NCBI GenBank assembly: GCA_017551665.1
Contig: JAFZLB010000047.1
Span: forward strand, 1 to 36,652
Direction of reading: 5' to 3'
DNA length: 36,652 bases
From: Lachnospiraceae bacterium
Lineage (GTDB): Bacteria > Bacillota > Clostridia > Lachnospirales > Lachnospiraceae
Shown: in pieces, positions 23,145 to 29,678 of the stretch
How positions within the stretch are numbered: the stretch's first letter is position 1
Layout: each line of letters opens with the position of its first letter
Made by a program: the position numbers and the translations under genes
The notes under the pieces: model-generated
What the model saw: the letters and a program-made list of their open reading frames with translations, nothing else
The model's database searches: none
Told to the model about the DNA's origin: nothing

Positions 23145-24137
23145 ATGGCTGCAAAAACGGGAAAAGCAAAGAAGAGCATTGAGACCATCGCGGTATTGAC
23201 CTCCGGCGGAGACGCGCCGGGCATGAACGCCGCCATTCGCGCGGTGGTGCGGCGGGCGATCGCGAACGGCCTGAAGGTCAAGGGCATCAAGAAGGGCTAC
23301 CAGGGGCTGTTGGACGAAGAGATCATTGAGATGGATAACCACAGCGTCTCCGACACCATCGGCCGCGGCGGCACGATTTTGGGCACCGCGCGCTGCCTGG
23401 AATTCCATGAAGAGGAAGGCGTGAAGCGCGGCGCGGAGATCTGCAAAAAGCACGGCATCGACGGCGTGATCGTCATCGGCGGCGACGGCAGTTACCGCGG
23501 GGCGCAGGCGCTGGCCAGACACGGCATCAACACCGTGGGCGTGCCGGGCACGATTGATCTGGACATTTCCTGTACGGAATACACCATCGGCTTTGACACT
23601 GCGATCAACACCGCCATGGAAGCGATTGACAAGGTGCGTGACACCTCCACCTCTCACGAGCGCTGTTCCGTCATCGAGGTGATGGGACGGCACGCGGGTT
23701 ACATCGCTTTGTGGTGCGGCATTGCGACGGGCGCGGATGATCTGCTGCTGCCGGAAAAATATGATTACGACGAACAGCGCATCATCAACAACATCATTGA
23801 CAACCGCAAGCTCGGCAAGACGCATCACCTGATCATCAACGCCGAGGGCATCGGTCACTCCACCTCCATGGCCAGGCGCATCGAGGCGGCGACGGGCATT
23901 GAGACCCGCGCGACGATTCTCGGTTATCTGCAGCGCGGCGGCAACCCGACCTGCAAGGACCGCGTCTATGCCACGACGATGGGCGCGTATGCCGCGGACA
24001 TTTTGACGGAAGGGAAGAGCAACCGCGTCGTCTGCTACCGCAACGGCGAGTTCATCGATGATGATATTGAAGAAGCGCTGGCGATGCAGAAGACGATCAG
24101 TGATTATCAGTACGAAATTGCCAAAACGATACAGTGA
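23145..24137 (+). CDS. pfkA: ATP-dependent 6-phosphofructokinase
   Basis: This glycolytic enzyme phosphorylates fructose 6-phosphate to the 1,6-bisphosphate. The 330-aa protein has LTSGGDAPGMNAAIR (18-32), GGDGS (112-116), whose second Gly marks ATP rather than pyrophosphate as donor, and EVMGRHAGYIA. The catalytic loop reads GTIDLD (135-140), where most homologues have GTIDND; both catalytic Asp are kept. A basic ~10-residue extension precedes the usual start. GAAGAAGAG lies 6 nt before the ATG. Its TGA overlaps the GTG start of the RNA methyltransferase gene. Confidence 0.97.
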   Translation: MAAKTGKAKKSIETIAVLTSGGDAPGMNAAIRAVVRRAIANGLKVKGIKKGYQGLLDEEIIEMDNHSVSDTIGRGGTILGTARCLEFHEEEGVKRGAEICKKHGIDGVIVIGGDGSYRGAQALARHGINTVGVPGTIDLDISCTEYTIGFDTAINTAMEAIDKVRDTSTSHERCSVIEVMGRHAGYIALWCGIATGADDLLLPEKYDYDEQRIINNIIDNRKLGKTHHLIINAEGIGHSTSMARRIEAATGIETRATILGYLQRGGNPTCKDRVYATTMGAYAADILTEGKSNRVVCYRNGEFIDDDIEEALAMQKTISDYQYEIAKTIQ

Positions 24138-24985
24138 TAACCAGTCGGGAAAACGCGCGTGTGAAGCAGGTCTGCGCGTACCAGAGTAAGAAAAAGGAGC
24201 GCGACAGGGACGGCGTCTTTGTCGCGGAGGGCTGGCGCCTCGTGTCGGAGGCACCGCCGGAAGCGCTTGCGGAAGTGTACGTGAGCGCTTCTTTTCGTGT
24301 CAGGGCATCGTCGGAGGAACAACGTTTTCTGGAGCAAAACGCCGCCGTCGTCACGGATGTTTCGGACGCGGTGTTCGCGAAGATGTCCGCCGTCAAAACG
24401 CCGCAGGGGATTCTTGCGGTGGTGAAGCGCAGAGAGCAGGACGCTCCGGGGCTTCGACAGGCTCAGCCGGCAGACGATTCGGGGACCCTGAGTTCGTCGA
24501 AGGGGCCGTCGGCACCTGTGCTGATTTTGGACGGGATTCAGGATTCCGGTAATTTAGGAACGATATTCCGATCAGCCGAGGCAGCGGGTGTTTCGCATAT
24601 CCTGATGAGCGCGGACTGTGCGGACATCTACAATCCGAAGGTGGTGCGGGCGACGATGGGCAGCATTTTCCGTATACCTTTTTCCCAAACGGAGGATCTG
24701 CCCGCGGAGATCCGCGCGTTGCGGGAAGGACCGGGGGTCAGGGTCTTTGCCGCGATGTTAGATCAACAGGCGAGGGCGTATCACACGATCGACATGACGG
24801 AAAGGCCTGTCGGCTTTGTCATTGGCAACGAGGCGAACGGCATCCGCGCGGAGGTGGCGGAGGCCTGTGACGACAGGGTATACATCCCCATGGCCGGGAA
24901 AAACGAATCGCTGAACGCGGCCGTTTCCGCGTCGGTGCTTCTGTTTGAGGCGGCGCGGCAGAGGGCATCATGCAGTACGCCCTGA
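24134..24985 (+). CDS. TrmH/SpoU-family RNA 2'-O-methyltransferase
   Basis: This 283-aa SPOUT enzyme transfers methyl from S-adenosylmethionine to a ribose in rRNA or tRNA. A substrate-binding part (1-100) is followed by the SpoU domain with LILDGIQDSGNLGTIFRSAEAAG (130-152), NPKVVRATMGSIF, VIGNEANGI and the knot IPMAGKNESLNAAVSASVLLFE. The start is GTG 24134, overlapping the pfkA stop as GTGA, and gives the typical N-terminus MITSRENARVKQV. Residues about 104-126 are not part of the family: they are encoded by an inserted palindromic DNA repeat joining the two domains. The exact RNA target is unknown. Confidence 0.9.
   Translation: MITSRENARVKQVCAYQSKKKERDRDGVFVAEGWRLVSEAPPEALAEVYVSASFRVRASSEEQRFLEQNAAVVTDVSDAVFAKMSAVKTPQGILAVVKRREQDAPGLRQAQPADDSGTLSSSKGPSAPVLILDGIQDSGNLGTIFRSAEAAGVSHILMSADCADIYNPKVVRATMGSIFRIPFSQTEDLPAEIRALREGPGVRVFAAMLDQQARAYHTIDMTERPVGFVIGNEANGIRAEVAEACDDRVYIPMAGKNESLNAAVSASVLLFEAARQRASCSTP
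24448..24506 (+). repeat. Palindromic repeat inserted in frame in the methyltransferase gene
   Basis: CTTCGACAGGCTCAG (left arm, about 24452-24466) and CTGAGTTCGTCGAAG (right arm, about 24488-24502) are imperfect inverted arms around ~21 bp. The unit adds roughly 20 codons between the two domains of the enzyme without breaking the frame. The left arm equals the 10154-10174 copy. Confidence 0.75.
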
Positions 24986-25269
24986 TCATCGGCATCGTCT
25001 TTCTTTTGGCGGCGCTGCTGTACGCGCTTGCGCTGCGCAAACGGAAGGACGCGCCCGGGCAGCCGGGGGATATTCTCGGCGCGGAGGGCATCATCACAAC
25101 GCCCCTGGACGGCGAGGCGCGTACGGGAAGCATCCGCATCGACGGGATGGAATGGAAGGCGCTGCCCGCGCCGGGGAAGCCCGTACCGGAGCCCGGCACC
25201 GTCGCCAGGGTTACAGGGATCGACGGAAACCGCCTTCTGGTCGAACCCGCGGAGGAAGATATGGTATAA
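24970..25269 (+). CDS. Short NfeD-like membrane protein
   Basis: This 99-aa protein has one N-terminal membrane segment (about 3-22), a short basic linker and a C-terminal OB-fold domain resembling the NfeD C-terminus (GAEGIITTPLDGEARTGSIR, then IDGMEWKALP and GNRLLVEP). NfeD proteins usually pair with a stomatin/flotillin or a SppA-like protease, none of which is nearby. It overlaps the methyltransferase gene by 16 bp, so its translation is likely coupled. Its stop codon lies within the -10 box of the next promoter. Confidence 0.7.
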   Translation: MQYALIIGIVFLLAALLYALALRKRKDAPGQPGDILGAEGIITTPLDGEARTGSIRIDGMEWKALPAPGKPVPEPGTVARVTGIDGNRLLVEPAEEDMV

Positions 25270-25270
25270 T
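25262..25270 (+). promoter_or_regulatory. Extended -10 promoter (TGG-TATAAT) for the argF leader
   Basis: TATAAT (25265-25270) preceded by TGG gives a strong extended -10; the -35 region is weak. Transcription would start near 25277 and make a ~200-nt leader before argF. It overlaps the last codons of the NfeD-like gene. Confidence 0.6.
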
Positions 25271-25277
25271 GAGCGAT

Positions 25278-25478
25278 ATAGGGGATCAAGCACATGCATG
25301 GTCGCATGCTTGCATGCGGACCTGCATGTATTTGAGACCCGTACGGACATGAGGAATACAGCCACGCGTCTGTTCCTGAGCGGGGCGATTTCCGAATGGA
25401 CGCAGGATTGCGAGAGTGCGTAGCACGGAGCAATCCGTATTATCGCGTAGTGTAACTAATCACACAAGGAGAACAAAC
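25278..25478 (+). ncRNA. Hairpin-rich argF leader, candidate structured RNA
   Basis: Three hairpins are visible. The first spans 25293-25327, a nearly perfect 17-bp palindrome with arms CATGCATGGTCGCATGC and its slightly shifted complement. The second has AGGAA.CAG (25352-25361) against CTG.TTCCT (25370-25377). The third has GGATTGC (25405-25411) and GCAATCC (25430-25436) with inner GTGC-GTA-GCAC, leaving a GAGA/GGA internal loop. A 13-codon reading frame (25294-25335, ATG to TGA) with AGGGG 9 nt upstream lies within the first hairpin. No T-box, arginine-box or known riboswitch motif is recognised. Confidence 0.4.
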
Positions 25479-26486
25479 ATGGACGAGGTCAATCTATACG
25501 GCAAAGACTTTTTGAAACTGCTGGATTTTACGCCGGAGGAAATCCGTCATCTTCTGGATGTGGCGACGGATTTGAAGCTCAAAAAGAAGAACGGCGTACT
25601 GACGACGGATGAACTGAAGGGCAAGAACATCGCCCTGATTTTTGAAAAGACAAGCACGCGTACGCGCTGCGCCTTTGAGGTGGCGGCGCATGACCTCGGA
25701 ATGGGGACGACGTACCTGGATCCCACCGGTTCCCAGATCGGCAAGAAGGAATCCATCGCCGATACGGCAAGGGTGCTGGCCGGGATGTACGACGGCATCG
25801 AATACCGCGGCTTCGGGCAGGAGATTGTGGAGACGCTCGCCGAATACGCGAAGGTGCCGGTCTGGAACGGCCTGACAAATGAGTTTCACCCGACGCAGAT
25901 GCTCGCGGACCTTCTCACGATACAGGAACACTTCGGTTATCTGAAGGACATCCGGCTCTGCTTCCTGGGCGACGCGCGTTACAACATGGGCAATTCGCTC
26001 ATGGTGGCCTGTGCCAAGATGGGCATGCACTTTGTCGCCTGCACGAACAAAAAGTATTTCCCGGATCAAACACTCGTCGCGCAGTGCGAAGAGATCGCGA
26101 AGGAAAGCGGCGCGACGCTCACCTTCACGGAAGACGCGATGGAAGGCACGCGCGGCGCGGATGTGCTCTATACCGATGTCTGGGTGTCGATGGGAGAGCC
26201 CGAAGAAGCCTGGGCGGAGCGGATCAAGGACCTGGAGCCTTACCGCGTCACACAGGCGCTGATGGACAACGCCGACGAGAAGGCCATTTTCATGCACTGC
26301 CTGCCGGCCTTCCATGATCTGAACACGACGATCGGCAGAGAGATCAAGGAAAAGTTCGGTTTGAACGAAATGGAAGTGGAGGACGCCGTCTTCGAATCCG
26401 ACCGCTCGCTCGTCTTTGAGGAAGCGGAAAACCGGATGCACACGATCAAGGCGGTGATTTACGCGACGCTGAAGGAGCGGAAGTAA
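25479..26486 (+). CDS. argF: Ornithine carbamoyltransferase
   Basis: This enzyme joins carbamoyl phosphate and ornithine to give citrulline, for arginine synthesis or, run in reverse, arginine catabolism. The 335-aa protein has STRTR (59-63) for carbamoyl phosphate, HPTQ (137-140) and HCLPA (273-277). The stretch [20 protein letters not shown] is of the E. coli ArgI/ArcB kind, so a catabolic role (ArcB) is possible, although no arginine deiminase or carbamate kinase gene is near. ATG 25479 has AAGGAG 7 nt upstream; the in-frame ATG 25416 has no such site. It follows a long structured leader and ends 4 bp from convergent dusB. Confidence 0.95.
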   Translation: MDEVNLYGKDFLKLLDFTPEEIRHLLDVATDLKLKKKNGVLTTDELKGKNIALIFEKTSTRTRCAFEVAAHDLGMGTTYLDPTGSQIGKKESIADTARVLAGMYDGIEYRGFGQEIVETLAEYAKVPVWNGLTNEFHPTQMLADLLTIQEHFGYLKDIRLCFLGDARYNMGNSLMVACAKMGMHFVACTNKKYFPDQTLVAQCEEIAKESGATLTFTEDAMEGTRGADVLYTDVWVSMGEPEEAWAERIKDLEPYRVTQALMDNADEKAIFMHCLPAFHDLNTTIGREIKEKFGLNEMEVEDAVFESDRSLVFEEAENRMHTIKAVIYATLKERK

Positions 26487-26490
26487 GGCT

Positions 26491-27465
26491 TCACGCGTCC
26501 CGGAAAAAGGCCGCGCAGAGTGCCTTCATCTCATTCATATTCTCGATCAGGTTGACCCTGTCGCGCATCCTCGCGGCACCTTTGAAGCCCGCTGTGTACC
26601 ATGCGACGTGCTTTCGCATTTCGCGCACGGCGACGTATTCACCTTTGTATTGCGTCAATAGATCTGCGTGACGAACAATCATTGTTAAAATTTCTTCGGC
26701 GGACGGGCGGGGAAGTGCCTCGCCCGTTTGCAATTCATGCAACACTTCACGGAACACCCAGGGGTTGCCCTGCGCGGCTCTGGCGATCATAATGCCGTCG
26801 CAGCCGGTTTCTTCCGTCATGCGCTTTGCGCTTTGCGCGTCGGTCACGTCACCGTTTCCGATCACGGGAATCTTCACCGCGTCCTTCACTGCGCGGATAA
26901 CGGACCAGTCCGCTGTTCCGGCGTACATCTGATCCCGCGTGCGCGCGTGTACCGTCACTGCCGCCGCACCGCCCGCTTCCGCGGCCAGCGCACATTCCGC
27001 GGCGTTGATATGCCGCGGGTCAAAGCCGGAGCGCAGCTTCACCGTCACGGGATGCGTCCCCGCGCAGGCGCGAACGATATCCTCGATGAGCCGCGGCGTT
27101 TTCATCAGTGCGCTGCCTTCTCCGTTTGACACCACCTTCGGCACGGGACAGCCGGCGTTGATATCCAGAATATCAAAGTCATATCCGCCCGCTTCGATCA
27201 TCCGGAGCGCCGCGGTAAAAATCTCCGGCTCGTGGCCGAAGAGCTGCAGCGCAACCGGACGCTCCGCCGGATGTGTCTCCAGCATCGCCGCGGTGTTTCT
27301 GTTTTTGAAGGTAATGGCTTTGGCGCTGATCAGCTCCGTGCAGACACAGGCCGCGCCCATTTCATGGCAGAGCAGCCGAAAGGGCAGGTCGGAAATGCCC
27401 GCCATCGGTCCGAACAGGATATTGTGCGCAAGGCTTACCTTGCCTATTTCAAGCGGATGTGTCAT
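26491..27465 (-). CDS. dusB: tRNA-dihydrouridine synthase
   Basis: This FMN enzyme reduces uridines in tRNA. The 324-aa protein has the FMN-barrel start FGPMAGISDLPFR (18-30), the catalytic C106 in NAGCPVPKV, TVHARTRDQMY and IGNGDV. The DusB type is inferred from overall pattern. The start is ATG 27465: TATAGT ends 6 nt upstream, so the mRNA would begin on the start codon itself; the other in-frame ATG (27492) lies upstream of that promoter. No ribosome site is present, so a leaderless mRNA is likely. Confidence 0.93.
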   Translation of the reverse strand: MTHPLEIGKVSLAHNILFGPMAGISDLPFRLLCHEMGAACVCTELISAKAITFKNRNTAAMLETHPAERPVALQLFGHEPEIFTAALRMIEAGGYDFDILDINAGCPVPKVVSNGEGSALMKTPRLIEDIVRACAGTHPVTVKLRSGFDPRHINAAECALAAEAGGAAAVTVHARTRDQMYAGTADWSVIRAVKDAVKIPVIGNGDVTDAQSAKRMTEETGCDGIMIARAAQGNPWVFREVLHELQTGEALPRPSAEEILTMIVRHADLLTQYKGEYVAVREMRKHVAWYTAGFKGAARMRDRVNLIENMNEMKALCAAFFRDA

Positions 27466-27471
27466 ACTTTT

Positions 27472-27480
27472 ACTATACCA
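27472..27480 (-). promoter_or_regulatory. Extended -10 promoter of dusB (TGG-TATAGT)
   Basis: On the minus strand TATAGT (27477-27472) is preceded by TGG. The region 17 bp upstream is ACCTCC, the complement of the YugP ribosome site, and is not a -35 box. The 6-nt gap to ATG 27465 implies a leaderless mRNA. Confidence 0.6.
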
Positions 27481-27506
27481 TATAAGTGACATGCGGAGGT
27501 ATCATC

Positions 27507-28199
27507 ATGTACGGATTATACTGGGACTGGACCTATCTGCTGGTGATTGTCGGCGCGGTAATCTGCCTGTTGGCAAGTGCCCGTGTCAAAAGCGCCTATA
27601 AAAAATACGCACAGGTGCGTGCGATGAGCGGCATGACGGGAGCGCAGGTCGCGGAGCGGATTTTGCAGCAGAACGGCATCTATGACATCGCCGTTGTGCG
27701 GGTCGCAGGCACGCTGACCGATCATTACAGCGCAAAGGATCATCGCGTGAGCCTCTCCGAGACCACCTATGATTCCGCGTCCATTGCGGCGATCGCGGTT
27801 GCCGCACACGAATGCGGCCATGTCTGCCAGAACAACTTCGGTTACGGTCCTTACAGCGTCCGCCGGGCCCTGGTGCCCGCCGCAAATATCGGTGCGCAGC
27901 TCGGCCTTCCGATTGTCATTATCGGTCTCATCATCGGACGTTTTCCCGCCATCATCACGGCGGGCATCCTGATCTTTTCGCTTGCGGTGCTGTTTCAGAT
28001 TGTGACGCTGCCCGTGGAGTTTGACGCCTCGCGCCGGGCGCTGGTGATGCTGGAGCAGTACGGCATCCTCGGGCAGGAGGAAAAACAAAGCGCGAAGAAA
28101 GTGCTGAACGCGGCTGCCCTCACCTATGTCGCGGCGGCGGCATCTTCCGTCCTGCAGCTGCTTCGACTGATTCTTTTGGCAAACCGCAGACGGGATTGA
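27507..28199 (+). CDS. YugP-like membrane zinc metallopeptidase
   Basis: This 230-aa protein of the Zn_peptidase_2 family has the catalytic HECGH (101-105) within AVAAHECGHVCQ. Membrane segments lie near residues 8-24, 125-155 and 195-220. Substrates in Firmicutes are unknown; a role in membrane protein turnover is a guess. ATG 27507 has GGAGG 7 nt upstream and fits the family start MYGLYWDW; an earlier in-frame start at 27486 precedes the ribosome site. It diverges from dusB with only 41 bp between starts and converges on the small gene at 28228. Confidence 0.88.
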   Translation: MYGLYWDWTYLLVIVGAVICLLASARVKSAYKKYAQVRAMSGMTGAQVAERILQQNGIYDIAVVRVAGTLTDHYSAKDHRVSLSETTYDSASIAAIAVAAHECGHVCQNNFGYGPYSVRRALVPAANIGAQLGLPIVIIGLIIGRFPAIITAGILIFSLAVLFQIVTLPVEFDASRRALVMLEQYGILGQEEKQSAKKVLNAAALTYVAAAASSVLQLLRLILLANRRRD

Positions 28200-28211
28200 G
28201 ACGCATCCCCT

Positions 28212-28232
28212 GCCGAAGGGGTTCGGCTTATT
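28212..28232 (+). terminator. Possible terminator of the YugP-like gene
   Basis: GCCGAA-GGGG-TTCGGC (28212-28227) is followed by TTATTCC. The stem is sound but the T-run is poor, and the tail overlaps the end of the convergent gene. Confidence 0.4.
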
Positions 28233-28689
28233 CCTCTTCTTCTGTCAGAACCGTTGCCGCGTCTTCATGCAGCACGCAGATGCGGTAGTACATTTCCAGC
28301 ATGTGGAACATATCCGCGCGTCGTTTCCTGACCGCGCCCGTCAGAAGCGCCGCGCTGACACGGTCATAGGTGATGTCTTCTTCGTCCGCAAAGGCTTCCG
28401 CTTCCAGATGCCCTTCCTCATCAAAAACCAGCGTAAACACACCGCCGGCGTCCTGTGTGAAAAGGATGCAAATGGTGCGCAGCTCCTCTTTAATGCTGTC
28501 GGGGATTTTATCGAACACCGGATTCAGCCAGTATTTTTCTTCATACGCATTCGCGCCGCAGAGAACGACCTGCGTCGGGTGTGATGCCTGTGGTTCCACG
28601 GTCTTTTGCTTTTTCGTCCCGCTGTTGCCGGTTCCCTTCCGCTGCGGTTTGCGTGATGCCTGTGGTTTTTTGGTTTTTTTCTCCGCCAT
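28228..28689 (-). CDS. Conserved hypothetical protein (DUF6145-like)
   Basis: The 153-aa protein has a Lys/Pro/Gln-rich basic, probably disordered N-terminus (1-35), and then a compact domain beginning VVLCGANAYEEKYWLNPVF. I recall this pattern from DUF6145 proteins of Lachnospiraceae, but I could not verify it. The domain includes ICILFTQDAGGVFTLVFDEEG and an acidic tail. No signal or membrane segment is seen and the role is unknown. Its ATG overlaps the coaX stop by one base (TGATG), so the two are translated together. The upstream GTG at 28692 is less likely. Confidence 0.7.
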   Translation of the reverse strand: MAEKKTKKPQASRKPQRKGTGNSGTKKQKTVEPQASHPTQVVLCGANAYEEKYWLNPVFDKIPDSIKEELRTICILFTQDAGGVFTLVFDEEGHLEAEAFADEEDITYDRVSAALLTGAVRKRRADMFHMLEMYYRICVLHEDAATVLTEEEE

Positions 28690-29513
28690 CACTCCGTCTC
28701 CGATTCCTTCACCTGCGGTTTGCTGTGCTTGTTTTTCTCGTATAAAATCTTCAGGCCCTTCAGCGTCAGCTGCGGGTCGTAGACATCAATCTCCGCAACC
28801 TCTTCCGAAATCATGCGCCCGAGGCCGCCCGTTGCCACGACCTTCATCTGCGGCAGGCCGCTTTCGCGCTTCATTTCACTGATGATGTATTTGCTCTGTC
28901 CGATCTGGCCGTAGACAAGACCGGCCTGCATCGTGGAAATCGTGTCGCGACCAAGCACCGTGTCCGGTTTTTTGATCTCGATTTCCGGGAGCCGCGCCGT
29001 ATCCTCCCAGAGCGCCTTCGCGGAAATGCGGATGCCCGGTGCGATCGCGCCCGCGCACAGCTCGCCCTTTTCGTTGACGAGAATGTACGTCGTCGCCGTG
29101 CCGAAATCCACCGCCAGCACCGGCGTACCGTAAAGCTCCACCGCGGCCACGCAGTCCACGATGAGATCCGGACCGATTTCCCGCGGATTGTCGGAGGTGA
29201 TCTTCAGGCCGGTCTTGATGCCCGGGCCGACAATATACGGCTCCTTCCCGATGTATTTGATGATCGCGTTTGTCAGCGCGTGCATGACCTTGGGCACGAC
29301 GGAAGCGATGACAACACCCTGCAGCGCGTCCGGGGAAATCTTATTGATCTGCAGCATTTCGCGCAAGAGCACGCCGTACTCGTCCGAGGTGTGCGTCTCT
29401 CCCGTCATCAGGCGGAAGGTCGCCGCAATCTCGTCACCGCAAAATACACCGCAGGTGATGTTCGTGTTGCCGACATCGATGACCAGAATCTGCTCTTGTT
29501 TTTTCTTTGCCAT
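28689..29513 (-). CDS. coaX: Type III pantothenate kinase
   Basis: This enzyme performs the first step of coenzyme A synthesis, phosphorylating pantothenate with ATP. The 274-aa protein has the phosphate-loop DVGNTN (13-18), the GPDLIVDCVAA segment with the catalytic Asp, DFGTATT, and GAIAPGI. AAAGGA lies 6-9 nt before the ATG. It is transcribed divergently from pepF; the two core promoters occupy the same 30 bp. Confidence 0.96.
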   Translation of the reverse strand: MAKKKQEQILVIDVGNTNITCGVFCGDEIAATFRLMTGETHTSDEYGVLLREMLQINKISPDALQGVVIASVVPKVMHALTNAIIKYIGKEPYIVGPGIKTGLKITSDNPREIGPDLIVDCVAAVELYGTPVLAVDFGTATTYILVNEKGELCAGAIAPGIRISAKALWEDTARLPEIEIKKPDTVLGRDTISTMQAGLVYGQIGQSKYIISEMKRESGLPQMKVVATGGLGRMISEEVAEIDVYDPQLTLKGLKILYEKNKHSKPQVKESETE

Positions 29514-29545
29514 GGATCTGTCCTTTCAAAAAAACGTTTTCCAAC

Positions 29546-29575
29546 ATTGTACCACACTCCCCCCTGTGTTATAAT
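29546..29575. promoter_or_regulatory. Overlapping divergent promoters of coaX and pepF
   Basis: On the plus strand TTGTAC (29547-29552), 17 bp and TATAAT (29570-29575, preceded by TGT) point to pepF. On the minus strand TACAAT (29551-29546, preceded by TGG), with TTATAA 17 bp upstream, points to coaX. Each -10 lies over the opposite -35. Confidence 0.6.
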
Positions 29576-29576
29576 G

Positions 29577-29616
29577 TTTCCAAACAGGAAAATTATTTTC
29601 TTCCAAACAGGAAAAT
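29577..29616 (+). repeat. Two tandem TTCCAAACAGGAAAAT repeats, operator-like
   Basis: Identical 16-bp copies lie at 29578-29593 and 29601-29616, a 23-bp period. Each contains the dyad TTCC-AAACA-GGAA. They lie across and just downstream of the expected pepF transcript start, where a bound protein would block initiation or clearance. Confidence 0.65.
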
Positions 29617-29678
29617 ACGGATCTGGGAAACAGGGGCGGATGCAGGTAGTATAGAGAAAACGACAGGAGGTTTTCACC

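Noticed and set aside
23094..24254. 386-codon minus-strand reading frame opposite pfkA
   Set aside because: It is longer than pfkA, but it is antisense to a fully conserved enzyme, its translation (Arg/His/Ala-rich) has no family features, and it lacks a ribosome site. It is a by-product of high GC and codon bias.
25349..25423. 24-codon reading frame in the argF leader
   Set aside because: It has no ribosome site and spans two hairpins with no codon signature; the 13-codon frame at 25294 has slightly better support.
25278..25478. T-box or known riboswitch before argF
   Set aside because: No AGGGTGG-type T-box sequence and no terminator-antiterminator pair with a T-run was found; kept only as a candidate new RNA.
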